A stretch of DNA of 64,000 bases from Lysobacter ciconiae (GCF_015209725.1 NZ_CP063656.1:248001-312000); one strand, 5' to 3'. Counted from the stretch's first letter, positions 26,693 to 37,996 are shown. Translations and numbers: made by a program. Notes: generated by a model not told the origin, from the letters alone.

Positions 26693-26726
26693 CCGCTCGT
26701 GCACTCCAGCAGCTCAGCCGCCAGGT

Positions 26727-28133
26727 TCAGAAGGTGTAGCGGGCCAGGGTGTGCAGGCGGACCAGCTCGCCGTCCGTACCGGACTCCAGCGTGCGCTCAC
26801 CCCAGATCGCCTCGATGCCCAGATCGAGCTTGGGCACCGGCGACCAGATCAGGTTGGCGTGCGCCGAATGCACCCGCCGGGTGACCCCGAGGCCAGTCAG
26901 GTCGGTCCGGTTGTCCCACTGCGAGCGCGCGTAGTAGAGGTTGCCGCGAAGCTGCGGGCTGAAGGCATGGCGCAGACCTGCATACGCCGCCCAGCCGCCG
27001 AGCGCGTCGAGGTTGCCGCTGGCGTCGACCATCGCATCCTGTTGCACGGTGGCCAGGCCTATGTAACGCCCGAAACCTTCTCCGCCGGTGACCTGGTAAC
27101 GCAAGTCGGTGCTGTCGCCGAGTTTGACCAGTCCGCTGACGCTGGCGGCGAAGCCGGTGCTGCTCTCGGCGCTGCCGGCGACGGGCTCGTGCTTGAGCTG
27201 CCGCGCCATGCCGGCCACGCTGAAGTGGCCCCAATCGCCCTTGCCGGTGTAGCGGGCGACCAGGTCGGGCACGCTGTTGTCGCCGCTGATCACGCGCGGA
27301 CCGCCGCCAAAGGGCTGCACCGTCGTTTCGGGGTTTTCCAGCGACACGCTGAAGGGTCCGCTGGTGTAGCGGATCTGCGGCTGGCGCACGAACACCACCG
27401 CATCGGTGGGGCCGACGAAGTCGACCGAGTCGAGCAGGGCCGCGGTGTCCATGAAGTTGGACCAGGTCTGGCCGACCAGCAGCCGGTTCCAGGTCAGGTA
27501 GGCGTGGCGGATGGTGGCGCCATAGGTGTTGGTCGCCGCCGTGTTGCCCAGCGAGCCGCCGAAGAAATCCAGCTCGAAGCGCGCGCCCAGCTTGTCGCCC
27601 GAATCCAGCTCGGTGCTCGCGTCGAACCACAGGCGCGAGAATTTGACGTGGCTGTCGAGGTAGGCGTCGCCGCCATCGCCGCCGACCGGGATGGCGCCCG
27701 GCACGTAGAAATCGCGGCCGGCGGTGCTCTTGGCGATTTCGCCGTCGCTGGTGCTGGTCGACATCGCGTCGACGCGAATCATGCCGCCGACGGTGAAGCG
27801 GGTGCCGGGGTTGGCCTGCGGGGTGATCGTGGTGGTCTGGATGGGAGCGGTCTGGGCTGGCTTGGCCGGCAGCGCGGCGGCAACCGGTTGGCTTGCCGGC
27901 ACCGGCATCGTGCCCTGCCTGGTGGTGTCGGCATCGGCGAGCGACTGCTGCGCCAGCATCTGCTCGACCAGCCGCTCCAGCTCGGCCACGCGGGCCTCCA
28001 GTGCCTGCTCGCGGTCGGTCTGCGCCAGCGCCACGCCGGGCGCGAGCAGCGCAACCAGCAGCGCGGCCGCCAGTGGCCGGCGACGCCATTGCGTCGATGC
28101 GCCGGTGGTGCCGGCGCGGTTGGATCGGGGCAT
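26727..28133 (-). CDS. DcaP-like outer-membrane porin
   Basis: A 468-residue outer-membrane protein. The start MPRSNRAG follows GGAGGGAAAC. After the signal peptide (cleavage after ALAQ, about residue 38) comes a short coiled coil (REQALEARVAELERLVEQMLAQQ) and a Pro/Gln linker, then a beta-barrel with alternating hydrophobic strands ending in a C-terminal Phe (LHTLARYTF), the outer-membrane insertion signal. N-terminal coiled coil plus barrel is the layout of trimeric DcaP-type porins, which take up small negatively charged compounds such as dicarboxylates. It is divergent from acs and shares its palindrome-bearing promoter region, which suggests a role in carboxylate uptake. Confidence 0.84.
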   Translation of the reverse strand: MPRSNRAGTTGASTQWRRRPLAAALLVALLAPGVALAQTDREQALEARVAELERLVEQMLAQQSLADADTTRQGTMPVPASQPVAAALPAKPAQTAPIQTTTITPQANPGTRFTVGGMIRVDAMSTSTSDGEIAKSTAGRDFYVPGAIPVGGDGGDAYLDSHVKFSRLWFDASTELDSGDKLGARFELDFFGGSLGNTAATNTYGATIRHAYLTWNRLLVGQTWSNFMDTAALLDSVDFVGPTDAVVFVRQPQIRYTSGPFSVSLENPETTVQPFGGGPRVISGDNSVPDLVARYTGKGDWGHFSVAGMARQLKHEPVAGSAESSTGFAASVSGLVKLGDSTDLRYQVTGGEGFGRYIGLATVQQDAMVDASGNLDALGGWAAYAGLRHAFSPQLRGNLYYARSQWDNRTDLTGLGVTRRVHSAHANLIWSPVPKLDLGIEAIWGERTLESGTDGELVRLHTLARYTF

Positions 28134-28231
28134 GTTTCCCTCCACGGCTTCCGCCAGGTGACGGGTTGCCGACGGGCTGCCGGCCACCTGTTTTGGAGGG
28201 TATGCGTAAAACGTGCGCATTCACGCGTGCC

Positions 28232-28245
28232 TAGACCAAGGTCTA
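28232..28245. promoter_or_regulatory. Perfect palindrome between porin and acs genes
   Basis: TAGACC-AA-GGTCTA is a perfect 6+6 inverted repeat, 63 bases upstream of the acs start and about 99 bases upstream of the divergent porin start. Its core ACCAAGGT is repeated upstream of yjcH-actP. Position and shared core fit a binding site for the LuxR-type regulator CrbR encoded after acs. The assignment is inference. Confidence 0.5.
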
Positions 28246-28307
28246 AACCGCGCCGTGACCGGATGCGGCACACTCGACAGGGACAAACCGCTCAGGAGGC
28301 CACGCCC

Positions 28308-30263
<1,956 letters not shown>

Positions 30264-30340
30264 CCGACGGCCATCCGCCTGCCGTCACGACATCCTTTCC
30301 CGGCCCGGCCTTTACGGACCGGGAAAGGCGGAGTCCGCCG

Positions 30341-31006
30341 ATGCCCACCCTGCTGATCGCCGATGATCACCCGCTGTTCCGCGAGGCCCTGCGCGGGGTG
30401 GTCGCGCGGGTGATGCCGGGCGCGAGCCTGCACGAGGCGGACAGTGTCGACGCGCTCTACACGCTGGTCGATGCGGAGCCCGATGCCGACCTGCTGCTGC
30501 TGGATCTCAACATGCCCGGCGCGCAGGGCTTCAGCGCGTTGGTGCACCTGCGCTCGATCCATCCGCAGCTGCCGGTCGTGGTGGTCTCCGCGCGCGAGGA
30601 ACCCGCGGTGATGCGCCGTGCGCTGGACCACGGGGCGGTCGGCTTCATCCCCAAGTCCGCCGATGCCGCGACCCTGGCCGAGGCGATCACCGCGGTGCTT
30701 GACGGCGATCGCTGGGCGCCGCCGGCCGCCTTCAATGCGCCGGCGGCCAACGCGGAGGAGCGCGACGCCGCCCGCCGCCTGCGCGATCTCACCCCTCAGC
30801 AGTTCCGGGTGCTGCAGATGATCGGCTCGGGCCTGCTCAACAAGCAGGTCGGCTACGAACTGGGCGTCTCGGAGGCGACCATCAAGGCGCACGTCACCGC
30901 GATCCTGCGCAAGCTGGGCGCCAACAACCGCACCCAGGCGGTATTGATCGCCGGTCGGCTGGCGCTGGACCCGGGCAGTATCGCGTTGCCGCCCGACGAG
31001 GATTAG
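30341..31006 (+). CDS. crbR: LuxR-family response regulator CrbR
   Basis: A 221-residue response regulator. The receiver domain (residues 1-120) has the acidic pair ADDH, the phosphoacceptor Asp55 in LLLLDLNMPG, and the Lys in FIPKS. The C-terminal LuxR-type helix-turn-helix is LTPQQFRVLQMIGSGLLNKQVGYELGVSEATIKAHVTAILRKLGANNRTQAVL (about 150-200). Its position between acs and the SLC5-type sensor kinase is that of CrbR in Vibrio and Pseudomonas, where it activates acs during the acetate switch. The leader holds a CCTTTC-CGG/CCG-g-GAAAGG stem (30295-30328) just upstream of the ribosome site. Confidence 0.9.
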   Translation: MPTLLIADDHPLFREALRGVVARVMPGASLHEADSVDALYTLVDAEPDADLLLLDLNMPGAQGFSALVHLRSIHPQLPVVVVSAREEPAVMRRALDHGAVGFIPKSADAATLAEAITAVLDGDRWAPPAAFNAPAANAEERDAARRLRDLTPQQFRVLQMIGSGLLNKQVGYELGVSEATIKAHVTAILRKLGANNRTQAVLIAGRLALDPGSIALPPDED

Positions 31007-31015
31007 CGGCCGCGC

Positions 31016-34000
31016 TTACGGATTGGCGAGGATGCGCGGCTGCGCCGCCAGGAACGCGCGCAAGGACGCCGGTTTGATCGGCTTGGTCAGTACCAGGCAG
31101 CGGTGCGTCCGGGCCGCATGCTTGAGCGCGTCGCTGCCGTCCCCGGTCAGCAGCGCGGCCGGCAGCCCGTCGCCCAGGCGCTCGCGCAGCAGGTCGATGA
31201 TGCCCAGGCCGTCGAGGCGGTCGTGCAGGTGGTAGTCGACCAAGGCCACGTCCGGGGTGTCGGCAACGGGCAGCGCGTCGAGCAGCGCGATCGCCCCGTC
31301 CGCGGATGCGGCGGTCAGGGTGATGGCGTTCCAGCGGCTCAGCAGCGCGCGCATGCCGTCGAGGATCTCGCGGTCGTTGTCGATGCACAGCACTCGCAGC
31401 CCGGCCAGCGAGTCGGCGGCGTCCGCGATCCGCTCGGTGGGCGCATCACTGTCGGTCGTATGCGGCTGGCCCAGCGGCACGGTGATGGAGAACACGCTGC
31501 CGCCGCCGACCCGCGCGCGAACACGCAATGGATGATCCAGCGTGCGCGCGATGCGCTGGCAGATCGACAGGCCCAGGCCGAGGCCGCGCTCACCGCGGCC
31601 GGGATGATCGAAGCGGCGGAACTCGTCGAAGATCTGCTCCAGGTGGTGCGGCGAGATGCCCGGCCCGGTGTCCCAGACCTGCAGTTCCACCGCGCCGTCG
31701 CGCATGCGCGCGGCGATCAGCACGCCGCCGGTGCGGGTGTAGCGCAACGCGTTGGCTAAGAAATTCTGCAATGCCCGACGCAGCAGGCGGCGGTCGGTGT
31801 GGACCATCAGGGGAGCGGCGGGCGCGCGCACGCGCAGTTGCAGGCCACGGCTGGCGGCGACGGCCGAGTGCTGGTGGGAGAGCTCGCGCAACAGCTCGTT
31901 GACGTCGAAGTCCGCGATCTCCGGGCGCAGCACGCCGGCGTCCAGGCGCGAGATGTCCAGCAAGCCGTCCAGCAGGTCTTCCGCCGCGCGCAGCGAGACA
32001 TCCACCCGCTCGGCCAGACGCGCCTGCTCGGCCGGCTCCTCGCTCTCGCGCAAGGCCGAGGTGAACAGCCGCGCGGCATTCAGCGGTTGCAGCAGGTCGT
32101 GGCTGACCGCGGCCAGGAACCGGGTCCGCGATTGCTGGGCGTCCTCAGCCTCACGCGTGCGCAGCTCGACGCGCTGCTCCAGGGTCTCGTTGGATTCGCG
32201 CAGCGCCTGCTCCACGCGTTTGTACTCGGTGATGTCGCTGTAGCTGGTCACGTAACCGCCGCCATCCAGCGGCCGTCCGTGCAGCTCGATCACCTGGCCA
32301 CTGTCGCGCACGCGCTCAAATACGTGAGGCGCGCCCGCGTTGAGGTGGTCCAGCCGCCGTTGTACCTGCTCGTCCACGTCGCCCGGTCCCATCTCGCCGC
32401 GCTCGGCGTTCCAGCGCAGCAGGTCGGCGACCGGCCGACCGACATAGAGCATGCCGTCGGGGTAGTCGAACAGCTCCTGGTAGCGCCGGTTCCAGGCCAC
32501 CAGCCGCATCCGCGCGTCGACCACGCTGACGCCCTGGCTGATGTTCTCCAGCGTCGTGGCGAGTATCTGGCGGTTGAAGCGCAGTTCCTGGTTGGCCTCG
32601 TCCAACAAGGCGACCACCTCGCCCAGCTCCATGCCCGAGCCGCGCAGGGCCGTGGTCAGGGTCAACCGCGCCGAGGCCGAGCCGATCGCCGCGGCGAGCA
32701 GGCGCTCGGTGAACTGGGCCAATGCGCGGTCGGCCGGGCGATCGCCCTTCCACGGTTGGCCCTGCTGGCGGGCGTAGTCCTCGAACGCGCGCCGGGCACG
32801 ACGCTCGCCGACGATGCGTTCGGCCAGCGCCAGCAGGTCGCCGCCGCGCACGCTGCCGGCCCAGCCGCCGGGACTAAGCGGCGGCCGCTGCGCGTACGGA
32901 TCCAGGAACGGCGCCGCCCGCAACTGCTCGTTCAGGCGCGGCCGGCTGCGCACCGACAGGTAGACGAACGCACTGACGTTGAACAGCAGCGACCAGAACA
33001 CGCCGTGGGTCAGCGGGTCCCAGCCGACCAGGCCGAACAGCTGCTCGGGCTGCAGCCAGGTGATCCCGAACGGGCCCACATCCACCCATTGCGCATTGAT
33101 CCAGCCGCCGTGGGCGAGGCTGGGCAACATAAGCGTGTAGATCCACAGCGCGCCGCCGGCGCCGATGCCGGCCAGCGCGCCCGCCCGGCTGGCCCCGCGC
33201 CAGTACAGGCCTCCGATCAGCGCCGGCGCGAACTGGGCGACCGCGGCAAAGGCGAGCAGGCCGTGTTGCGCCAGCCCACTGCCGCCGGAACCGCGCGCGT
33301 AGGCGTAGGCCATCAGCGCCAGGGCAAGGATCGTCGCCCGGCGCACCCACAGCACGCGCTGCTCGATGCCCGGCCCGGTCCGGCGCAGCGCCCCGGTGCG
33401 CAGCAAGGCCGGGACGATCAGGTCGTTGCTGACCATCGTCGCCAACGCCACGCTGGTGACGATCACCATCCCGGTCGCGGCCGAGAAGCCGCCGATGTAG
33501 ACCACCAGCGCCAGCGCACTCTGGTCCAGCGCCAGCGGCAGGGCGAGCACGTAGGTGTCGGGGGAGATGCCGCTGCCACCCAGCACCGCCTGCCCGGCCA
33601 GCGTGATGGGCACCACCATCGCGCTGATGATCACCAGGTAGCCGCCGAAGAACCAGCGCGCCATGCGCAGGTCCCCGACGTTCTGGCACTCCACCACGGC
33701 GACGTGGAACTGCCGCGGCAGGCAGACCAGCGCGGTGAACGCGAGCAGCGTCTGGGCGACGAAGCCGACCGGCAGGCCGGGCCGGGTCACCTCATCGGCG
33801 GCCTGGACGATACGGTCGCCGAAACCGCCGATGCCGGGCAGGTGCATGAGCGCGAACACACCGATGGCTACGAAAGCGACCAGCTTGACCAGCGACTCCA
33901 GCGCGATCGCCAGCACCATGCCGCGGTGGTGCTCGGTGGCGTCGATCTGGCGGGTGCCGAACAGGATCGAGAACACCGCCAGCAACAGCGCGGTATACAG

Positions 34001-34480
34001 CGCCGGATCGGCCAGCAGGCTCGCGCTGGCCGGGACGCCGGCCAACACCTGGATGCTGTCGGCGACCGCCTTGAACTGCAGCGCCACATACGGAATCGCG
34101 GCGATCAGCGCCAGCAGCGAGACCATCGCCGCCAGTCCCGGCGCGCGGCCGTAACGTGAGGAGAGGAAGTCGGCGATCGAGGTGATCCGCTGCTCGTCGG
34201 AGATCAGCACCAGCCGTTCCAGCAGGCGCCAGCCGAACATCAGCAGCAGCAACGGCCCCAGGTAGATCGGCAGGAATCCCAGGCCGGTGCGCGCCGCCGT
34301 TCCGACCGCGCCGTAGAACGTCCACGACGAGCAGTACACCGCCAGCGCGAGGGCATAAACGGCCGGGCGCAGCCACGCCCGGGTCGGCGCGTGCTGCCTG
34401 CGGTCGCCGTAGTAGGCGACCAGGAACAGCATGCCCACGTAGGACACCGACACCAGTAACAGGATCCAGCCAGGAATCAC
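31016..34480 (-). CDS. crbS: Hybrid sensor kinase with SLC5 transporter domain, CrbS
   Basis: A 1154-residue membrane kinase. A GTG at 34480 with GGAGG 10 bases upstream is the preferred start; the frame stays open upstream through a tandem repeat. Residues 1-500 are a sodium:solute symporter-like domain with about 13 helices (ITSIADFLSSRYGRAPGL; PRQFHVAVVECQNVGDLRMARW). Then come a linker, a PAS domain (about 650-760, LENISQGVSVVDARMRLVAWNRRYQELF), a HisKA domain with the phospho-His in AAVSHDLLQPLNAARLF, an ATPase domain (NFLANALRYT, DTGPGIS, RGLGLGLSICQRIA) and a C-terminal receiver with Asp in ALVDYHLHD and Lys in LTKPIKP. It is convergent with crbR, with only nine bases between their stops. 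Confidence 0.92.
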   Translation of the reverse strand: MIPGWILLLVSVSYVGMLFLVAYYGDRRQHAPTRAWLRPAVYALALAVYCSSWTFYGAVGTAARTGLGFLPIYLGPLLLLMFGWRLLERLVLISDEQRITSIADFLSSRYGRAPGLAAMVSLLALIAAIPYVALQFKAVADSIQVLAGVPASASLLADPALYTALLLAVFSILFGTRQIDATEHHRGMVLAIALESLVKLVAFVAIGVFALMHLPGIGGFGDRIVQAADEVTRPGLPVGFVAQTLLAFTALVCLPRQFHVAVVECQNVGDLRMARWFFGGYLVIISAMVVPITLAGQAVLGGSGISPDTYVLALPLALDQSALALVVYIGGFSAATGMVIVTSVALATMVSNDLIVPALLRTGALRRTGPGIEQRVLWVRRATILALALMAYAYARGSGGSGLAQHGLLAFAAVAQFAPALIGGLYWRGASRAGALAGIGAGGALWIYTLMLPSLAHGGWINAQWVDVGPFGITWLQPEQLFGLVGWDPLTHGVFWSLLFNVSAFVYLSVRSRPRLNEQLRAAPFLDPYAQRPPLSPGGWAGSVRGGDLLALAERIVGERRARRAFEDYARQQGQPWKGDRPADRALAQFTERLLAAAIGSASARLTLTTALRGSGMELGEVVALLDEANQELRFNRQILATTLENISQGVSVVDARMRLVAWNRRYQELFDYPDGMLYVGRPVADLLRWNAERGEMGPGDVDEQVQRRLDHLNAGAPHVFERVRDSGQVIELHGRPLDGGGYVTSYSDITEYKRVEQALRESNETLEQRVELRTREAEDAQQSRTRFLAAVSHDLLQPLNAARLFTSALRESEEPAEQARLAERVDVSLRAAEDLLDGLLDISRLDAGVLRPEIADFDVNELLRELSHQHSAVAASRGLQLRVRAPAAPLMVHTDRRLLRRALQNFLANALRYTRTGGVLIAARMRDGAVELQVWDTGPGISPHHLEQIFDEFRRFDHPGRGERGLGLGLSICQRIARTLDHPLRVRARVGGGSVFSITVPLGQPHTTDSDAPTERIADAADSLAGLRVLCIDNDREILDGMRALLSRWNAITLTAASADGAIALLDALPVADTPDVALVDYHLHDRLDGLGIIDLLRERLGDGLPAALLTGDGSDALKHAARTHRCLVLTKPIKPASLRAFLAAQPRILANP

Positions 34481-34511
34481 CCGAGCGCGCCTCCAGACCG
34501 CCGAGCCAGGA

Positions 34512-34567
34512 CCGTCAAACCACGGCCGTCGAACCAGGGCCGTCAAACCAGGGCCGTCGAACGCCGA
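34512..34567. repeat. 14-base tandem repeat upstream of crbS
   Basis: Four adjacent 14-base units (CCGTCAAACCACGG, CCGTCGAACCAGGG, CCGTCAAACCAGGG, CCGTCGAACGCCGA) lie 32 bases upstream of the crbS start, in the gap before the winged-helix gene. Units alternate A and G at position 6. It may be a set of operator sites or simple slippage expansion. Confidence 0.7.
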
Positions 34568-34622
34568 GTGTAGGACGGCGCGCGGCGCTGCGCGCGAGGC
34601 TCGGTCATGCCGGGCAACGCCG

Positions 34623-37580
34623 TCAGTGGTCGGTATGCCAGGCGGTCATCGCCAGCTGCGCGTCCGGAAGCGGTAGATCGCGGAGCATCCAGTCCAGGTT
34701 GGCGCCGCGCATGCCGGTGCCGGCAAGCAGCGCGTTGCGCGCCACCGGATCGCAGCCGCGTGCATCCGGGCGCAGGTACGGGCCCAGTGCGTCCATCAGG
34801 CTGTGCAGCTCCAACTGGGCCTTGATGTCGCCGACCTCGTGGGCGCGCGCGTCGCTTGCGATAAGGCGTGACTGCGCCTCGTCGTTCTGGCCATTGGCGA
34901 ACGCGACCACCACGCCGATCTGGTCGAGGCGGTGGAATTGCTGCCACGAGGCGCCGGGAAGGCGTTGGCGCGCAGCTGCCGACAACCGGGTCGCTTCACT
35001 GAAGTGCCCGCGGGCGACGGCAATTTCCCCCAGGCCGATCTCCGCATCGGCGATCAGCCATTCGTAGCCGGTGTCCTGCAGCGCCGCGAGGGTTTGGGTG
35101 TACAGCGTGTGCGCGGTGTCCAGGTCCTCGGCGCGTGCCAGCAGGTAGGCTGTCCAAAGCGCTGCGGCCCAGCGCTCCGGGGAGGGCGGCATCGCCTGGA
35201 TGTCGCTGACCCGCTCCTGCAGCGCGGGTGCCGCGTTACCGGCATCGCCGGCCATCAGGTCGATCATCGCGCCTACGGTCAGCGCGTAGTTGCCCAGATA
35301 CGCCTGCCGCGTGTCGGCGCATTGCGCGCGGCGCGCGCGGGCGTCCTGCAGGCGGCCCTGGGTCAGCAAGAGCTCGGCGCGCGCGCAGGCCAGGCGCGCC
35401 AGCGCATCGGCCGGCAGCGGCGGGTCGCCCTCGCGGGCGAGGCGGTCCACGGTCTGGTCGAGTGCCTGGCTGGCCGCCGGATAGTCGCCGCGGATGCCGT
35501 GTACGAAGCCTTCAAACTGGTCCAGCCAGGTCGCCGTGTCGCCGGTGAGCGGACCGGCGCGGATCTGCCGGATGCGCTCGGTGGCGCGCTCGAACCGGCC
35601 CAGCAGCAGGTCCTCGTTGAGCAGGTCGACCTGCAGCTCCTGCTGCGCGGAGACATCGCCCACGCTTTCGGCAATCGCCAGCGCGTCTTTCAGCCGGCGG
35701 CGGTACTCGCCCAGATTGCCGGCGCTGCGTTGCTGGAAGGCGACGCCCCGCAGCAGCTGGATCTCCAGATTGCGGTAGCCGCCGGCGCGTGCGTGCGCCA
35801 GCAGGGTATCCAGCTCCTTGGAGCGGCCCGCGGTGGGCAGCATCAGCTCGCCCGACACGCGGGCGTGCAGGGCGTCGATTTCCGCACCGACCGAGGCGAA
35901 CAGGCGTGCGGCTTCGGCGAAGCCTTCCTGGCCGGCCTCGGGGCCGCGCTGGAACGCGTGGACGCGGGCCTGCAGCAGTGTGGCGGCCGCCAGCTCGCGC
36001 TCCCAACCCTTGCCGGCGTCGCGCGCCAGCTGGGCCGCCTGGGTGGCGTGCTCCAGCACCGCATCGCTGTCCAGGCGCACCCCTTCGATCTCCGCCAGGG
36101 TGAGGCGCCACTGGATCTGGACGCCCAGCGGTTGTCGTTGCCACTGCGTTCCGTCCAGCGCCAGCAGCGCGGCGTCCGGGTCGCCGCCGCGCATTTCATG
36201 CCACGCCTGCTCCAGCCGGAACGAGATCCGCTGCGGGTAGCGGGCGGCCAGTTCGGCGTACGCCACGGCCGTCTCGTTGGCGCGTTGCGGGTCCACCGAC
36301 AGCGCCGCGGCAGCCAGCACGCTGGCGACGTCCGCGGAGACCGGCGTCAGCAGCCGTGCGGCATGGGCCACGTGCTCCATGGCCAATCGCGCCTGGCCCA
36401 GACGGTATTGCGCCATGGCCATTTGCAGATGCGCCAGGCCGAACTGCGGTGCCTGCTGCAGCACGGCCGCCAACCCGGCGGCGGCGCTGGCCATGTCGCG
36501 GGAACTGTAAGCCTGGTAGGCCGCGGCGTAGCTGCGCATCGCCGGCTCACCCATCTCCAGGCTGGGCCAGGGATCGTCACGCCGCGCCGGCACCAGTTCT
36601 TCCAGCACCTGACGCGACAGCGTATCGATGAGCCCGGGCATCTGTGCGGCACTGCCGCGCAACTCCAGCTGGCGGGTCCCGCCGGGAGCGTCGAAGCGCG
36701 CGCGGATAAAACGCTCCTCGGGCTGGTCGGCGGATTTTCCCGCGCTCAGCAGCACGACCTGCGGCGAGTTCTGAGTCGCATCCGCGGCCAGATGGGCCTC
36801 TGTCAGCAAGGTCACCTCAGGCAGCGCGTTCAATTTCCACTCCAGCCAGGCGTGCAGCACCGTCGCCGGCCAGCGGGCATCGCTGTCTTCGCCGTTGCCC
36901 ACCTCCATCAGCGCGACGGCCACCGGCTGCAGCGGCGGCAGTTGCGTGGGTTGACCGCCCAGGCGGGCCAGGCCCAGCAGCGCGACCAGCAGCATCAGTC
37001 CGGCGGCGCTGGCAACGGCCAGCCAGCCCAGCTGGATACGGGGCCGGGGCCGCGCAGCGGGCACTCCACCGGTGGCGGCATGGCCGGGCCGCGCTCCGGA
37101 TGCGAAGCCGGGTGCTTCGGCAGCAAGCGGAGTCGGTGCCGGCCCAACGGGAGCCTCCACGACCAAGGTGGTAGACGTGCTGGCGGGCACCGGCGGCGCG
37201 GGCAGGATGTCGGTCGCCAGGCTTTCAATGGGTATCGCCTGCACCGGCGCGGGCGGATCGAACACGTAGCCGCCTTTTGCGACCGTTCTTATCCACGGCT
37301 TGCGCGTCGAGCCCAGCGCCTTGCGCAGGGTCCATATCGCCTGCGACAGGTTGGCGTCCTCGACCACGACCCCGGACCACACCTGCTCCAGCAGCGCACT
37401 GCGCGAATGCAGCACATGCGGCTGCGACAGCAGGATCAAGAGCACGTCAAACACGCGCTGGGGAAGTTCGGCGGTCTGCTCGGGCGTGATGACGTGGCGA
37501 TAGCGCAGGTCAAGCTGCAGGTCGGCGACCTGGAGCATTCCTGTATCGCTGGGCCAAGGCAGCCTGTCCGCCATGGTCAT
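34623..37580 (-). CDS. Membrane winged-helix regulator with TPR region (CadC/ToxR-type)
   Basis: A 985-residue one-component regulator. Residues 15-110 are an OmpR/PhoB-type winged helix (LPQRVFDVLLILLSQPHVLHSRSALLEQVWSGVVVEDANLSQAIWTLRKALG, then RTVAKGGYVF). A Pro/Ala-rich linker leads to one membrane helix (LGWLAVASAAGLMLLVALLGLARL, about 185-208). The remaining 775 residues are periplasmic, rich in Ala, Leu, Gln and Arg helices typical of TPR repeats. The signal sensed is unknown. It is divergent from the secreted protease gene with a 416-base gap, so it may control that gene. ATG 37580 is preferred; GTG 37589 and ATG 37574 are alternatives. Confidence 0.85.
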   Translation of the reverse strand: MTMADRLPWPSDTGMLQVADLQLDLRYRHVITPEQTAELPQRVFDVLLILLSQPHVLHSRSALLEQVWSGVVVEDANLSQAIWTLRKALGSTRKPWIRTVAKGGYVFDPPAPVQAIPIESLATDILPAPPVPASTSTTLVVEAPVGPAPTPLAAEAPGFASGARPGHAATGGVPAARPRPRIQLGWLAVASAAGLMLLVALLGLARLGGQPTQLPPLQPVAVALMEVGNGEDSDARWPATVLHAWLEWKLNALPEVTLLTEAHLAADATQNSPQVVLLSAGKSADQPEERFIRARFDAPGGTRQLELRGSAAQMPGLIDTLSRQVLEELVPARRDDPWPSLEMGEPAMRSYAAAYQAYSSRDMASAAAGLAAVLQQAPQFGLAHLQMAMAQYRLGQARLAMEHVAHAARLLTPVSADVASVLAAAALSVDPQRANETAVAYAELAARYPQRISFRLEQAWHEMRGGDPDAALLALDGTQWQRQPLGVQIQWRLTLAEIEGVRLDSDAVLEHATQAAQLARDAGKGWERELAAATLLQARVHAFQRGPEAGQEGFAEAARLFASVGAEIDALHARVSGELMLPTAGRSKELDTLLAHARAGGYRNLEIQLLRGVAFQQRSAGNLGEYRRRLKDALAIAESVGDVSAQQELQVDLLNEDLLLGRFERATERIRQIRAGPLTGDTATWLDQFEGFVHGIRGDYPAASQALDQTVDRLAREGDPPLPADALARLACARAELLLTQGRLQDARARRAQCADTRQAYLGNYALTVGAMIDLMAGDAGNAAPALQERVSDIQAMPPSPERWAAALWTAYLLARAEDLDTAHTLYTQTLAALQDTGYEWLIADAEIGLGEIAVARGHFSEATRLSAAARQRLPGASWQQFHRLDQIGVVVAFANGQNDEAQSRLIASDARAHEVGDIKAQLELHSLMDALGPYLRPDARGCDPVARNALLAGTGMRGANLDWMLRDLPLPDAQLAMTAWHTDH

Positions 37581-37996
37581 GGATTGCACCTGTCCCGGGA
37601 TCTGCTTCCGTTCAATGCCAAGTAGAGCGCTGGCCGCTGCGCATCCGTATCCCCGCCCGGATGTCAGGAGCCAAGTTATACACAGCCGCCTGGGTCAGTT
37701 TCTGACGTTATTTGCGACTTGCTGCCCAATTTTTGCGTCCGTTGAGAACAAATTGAGATTTACACGCATGTCCAGCCGGGTCAAATGGCCTACATCTGTC
37801 GTGTGCTTTGCCGCATGGGGCGCCAGGACCGAAGGGCGCGACAGGGAGCCGGCGGCGAGCTACGAAGGCATCGCTGACATTGGAAGCCACTTCCGTCTCG
37901 ACGCCGACCGGTCATGACCGCGATGCAATCCGGACACGACCAGATCCGTGGATTCTCCACAACTGCTTGCGCCACACCAACCGGGGTAACAATCTC
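37581..37996. other. Divergent regulatory gap between winged-helix regulator and protease genes
   Basis: These 416 bases carry no gene I can support. The central part (37670-37760) is clearly more AT-rich than its surroundings. It holds a GTCAG-TTT-CTGAC hairpin at 37694-37706, a TTATAC -10-like hexamer near 37677, and the direct repeats TTGAGA described separately. An in-frame open stretch (from 37808) precedes the protease start but lacks any conserved or signal sequence. Confidence 0.6.
37742..37758 (+). promoter_or_regulatory. Direct repeats TTGAGA at 11-base spacing
   Basis: TTGAGA at 37742-37747 and again at 37753-37758 are one helical turn apart. OmpR/PhoB-type winged-helix proteins bind tandem direct repeats at this spacing, so this is a candidate operator for the adjacent regulator. 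Evidence is limited to two copies. Confidence 0.3.

Larger units (their letters stand above)
26316..26726. other. Gene-free, highly structured gap between uspA and the porin gene
   Basis: These 411 bases separate two convergent genes and hold no convincing gene. They contain two inverted copies of one structured element (26365-26448 and 26531-26620), a small TGAAAG/CTTTCA hairpin near 26485, and a 9-bp hairpin CCGGACCCA/TGGGTCCGG at 26669-26692 that may serve as a terminator for the porin gene or uspA. Confidence 0.7.

Noticed and set aside
26751..28307. Long in-frame extension upstream of acs
   Set aside because: It is antisense to the porin gene. The true acs start at 28308 has a strong ribosome site and gives the standard length.
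31799..34159. 786-codon open frame opposite crbS
   Set aside because: Antisense shadow of a clear sensor kinase gene; composition (Arg, Gln, His) is that of complementary third-position GC.
34932..37625. 897-codon open frame opposite the winged-helix regulator
   Set aside because: Same kind of shadow; no domain, and the opposite strand has a conserved DNA-binding domain and membrane helix.
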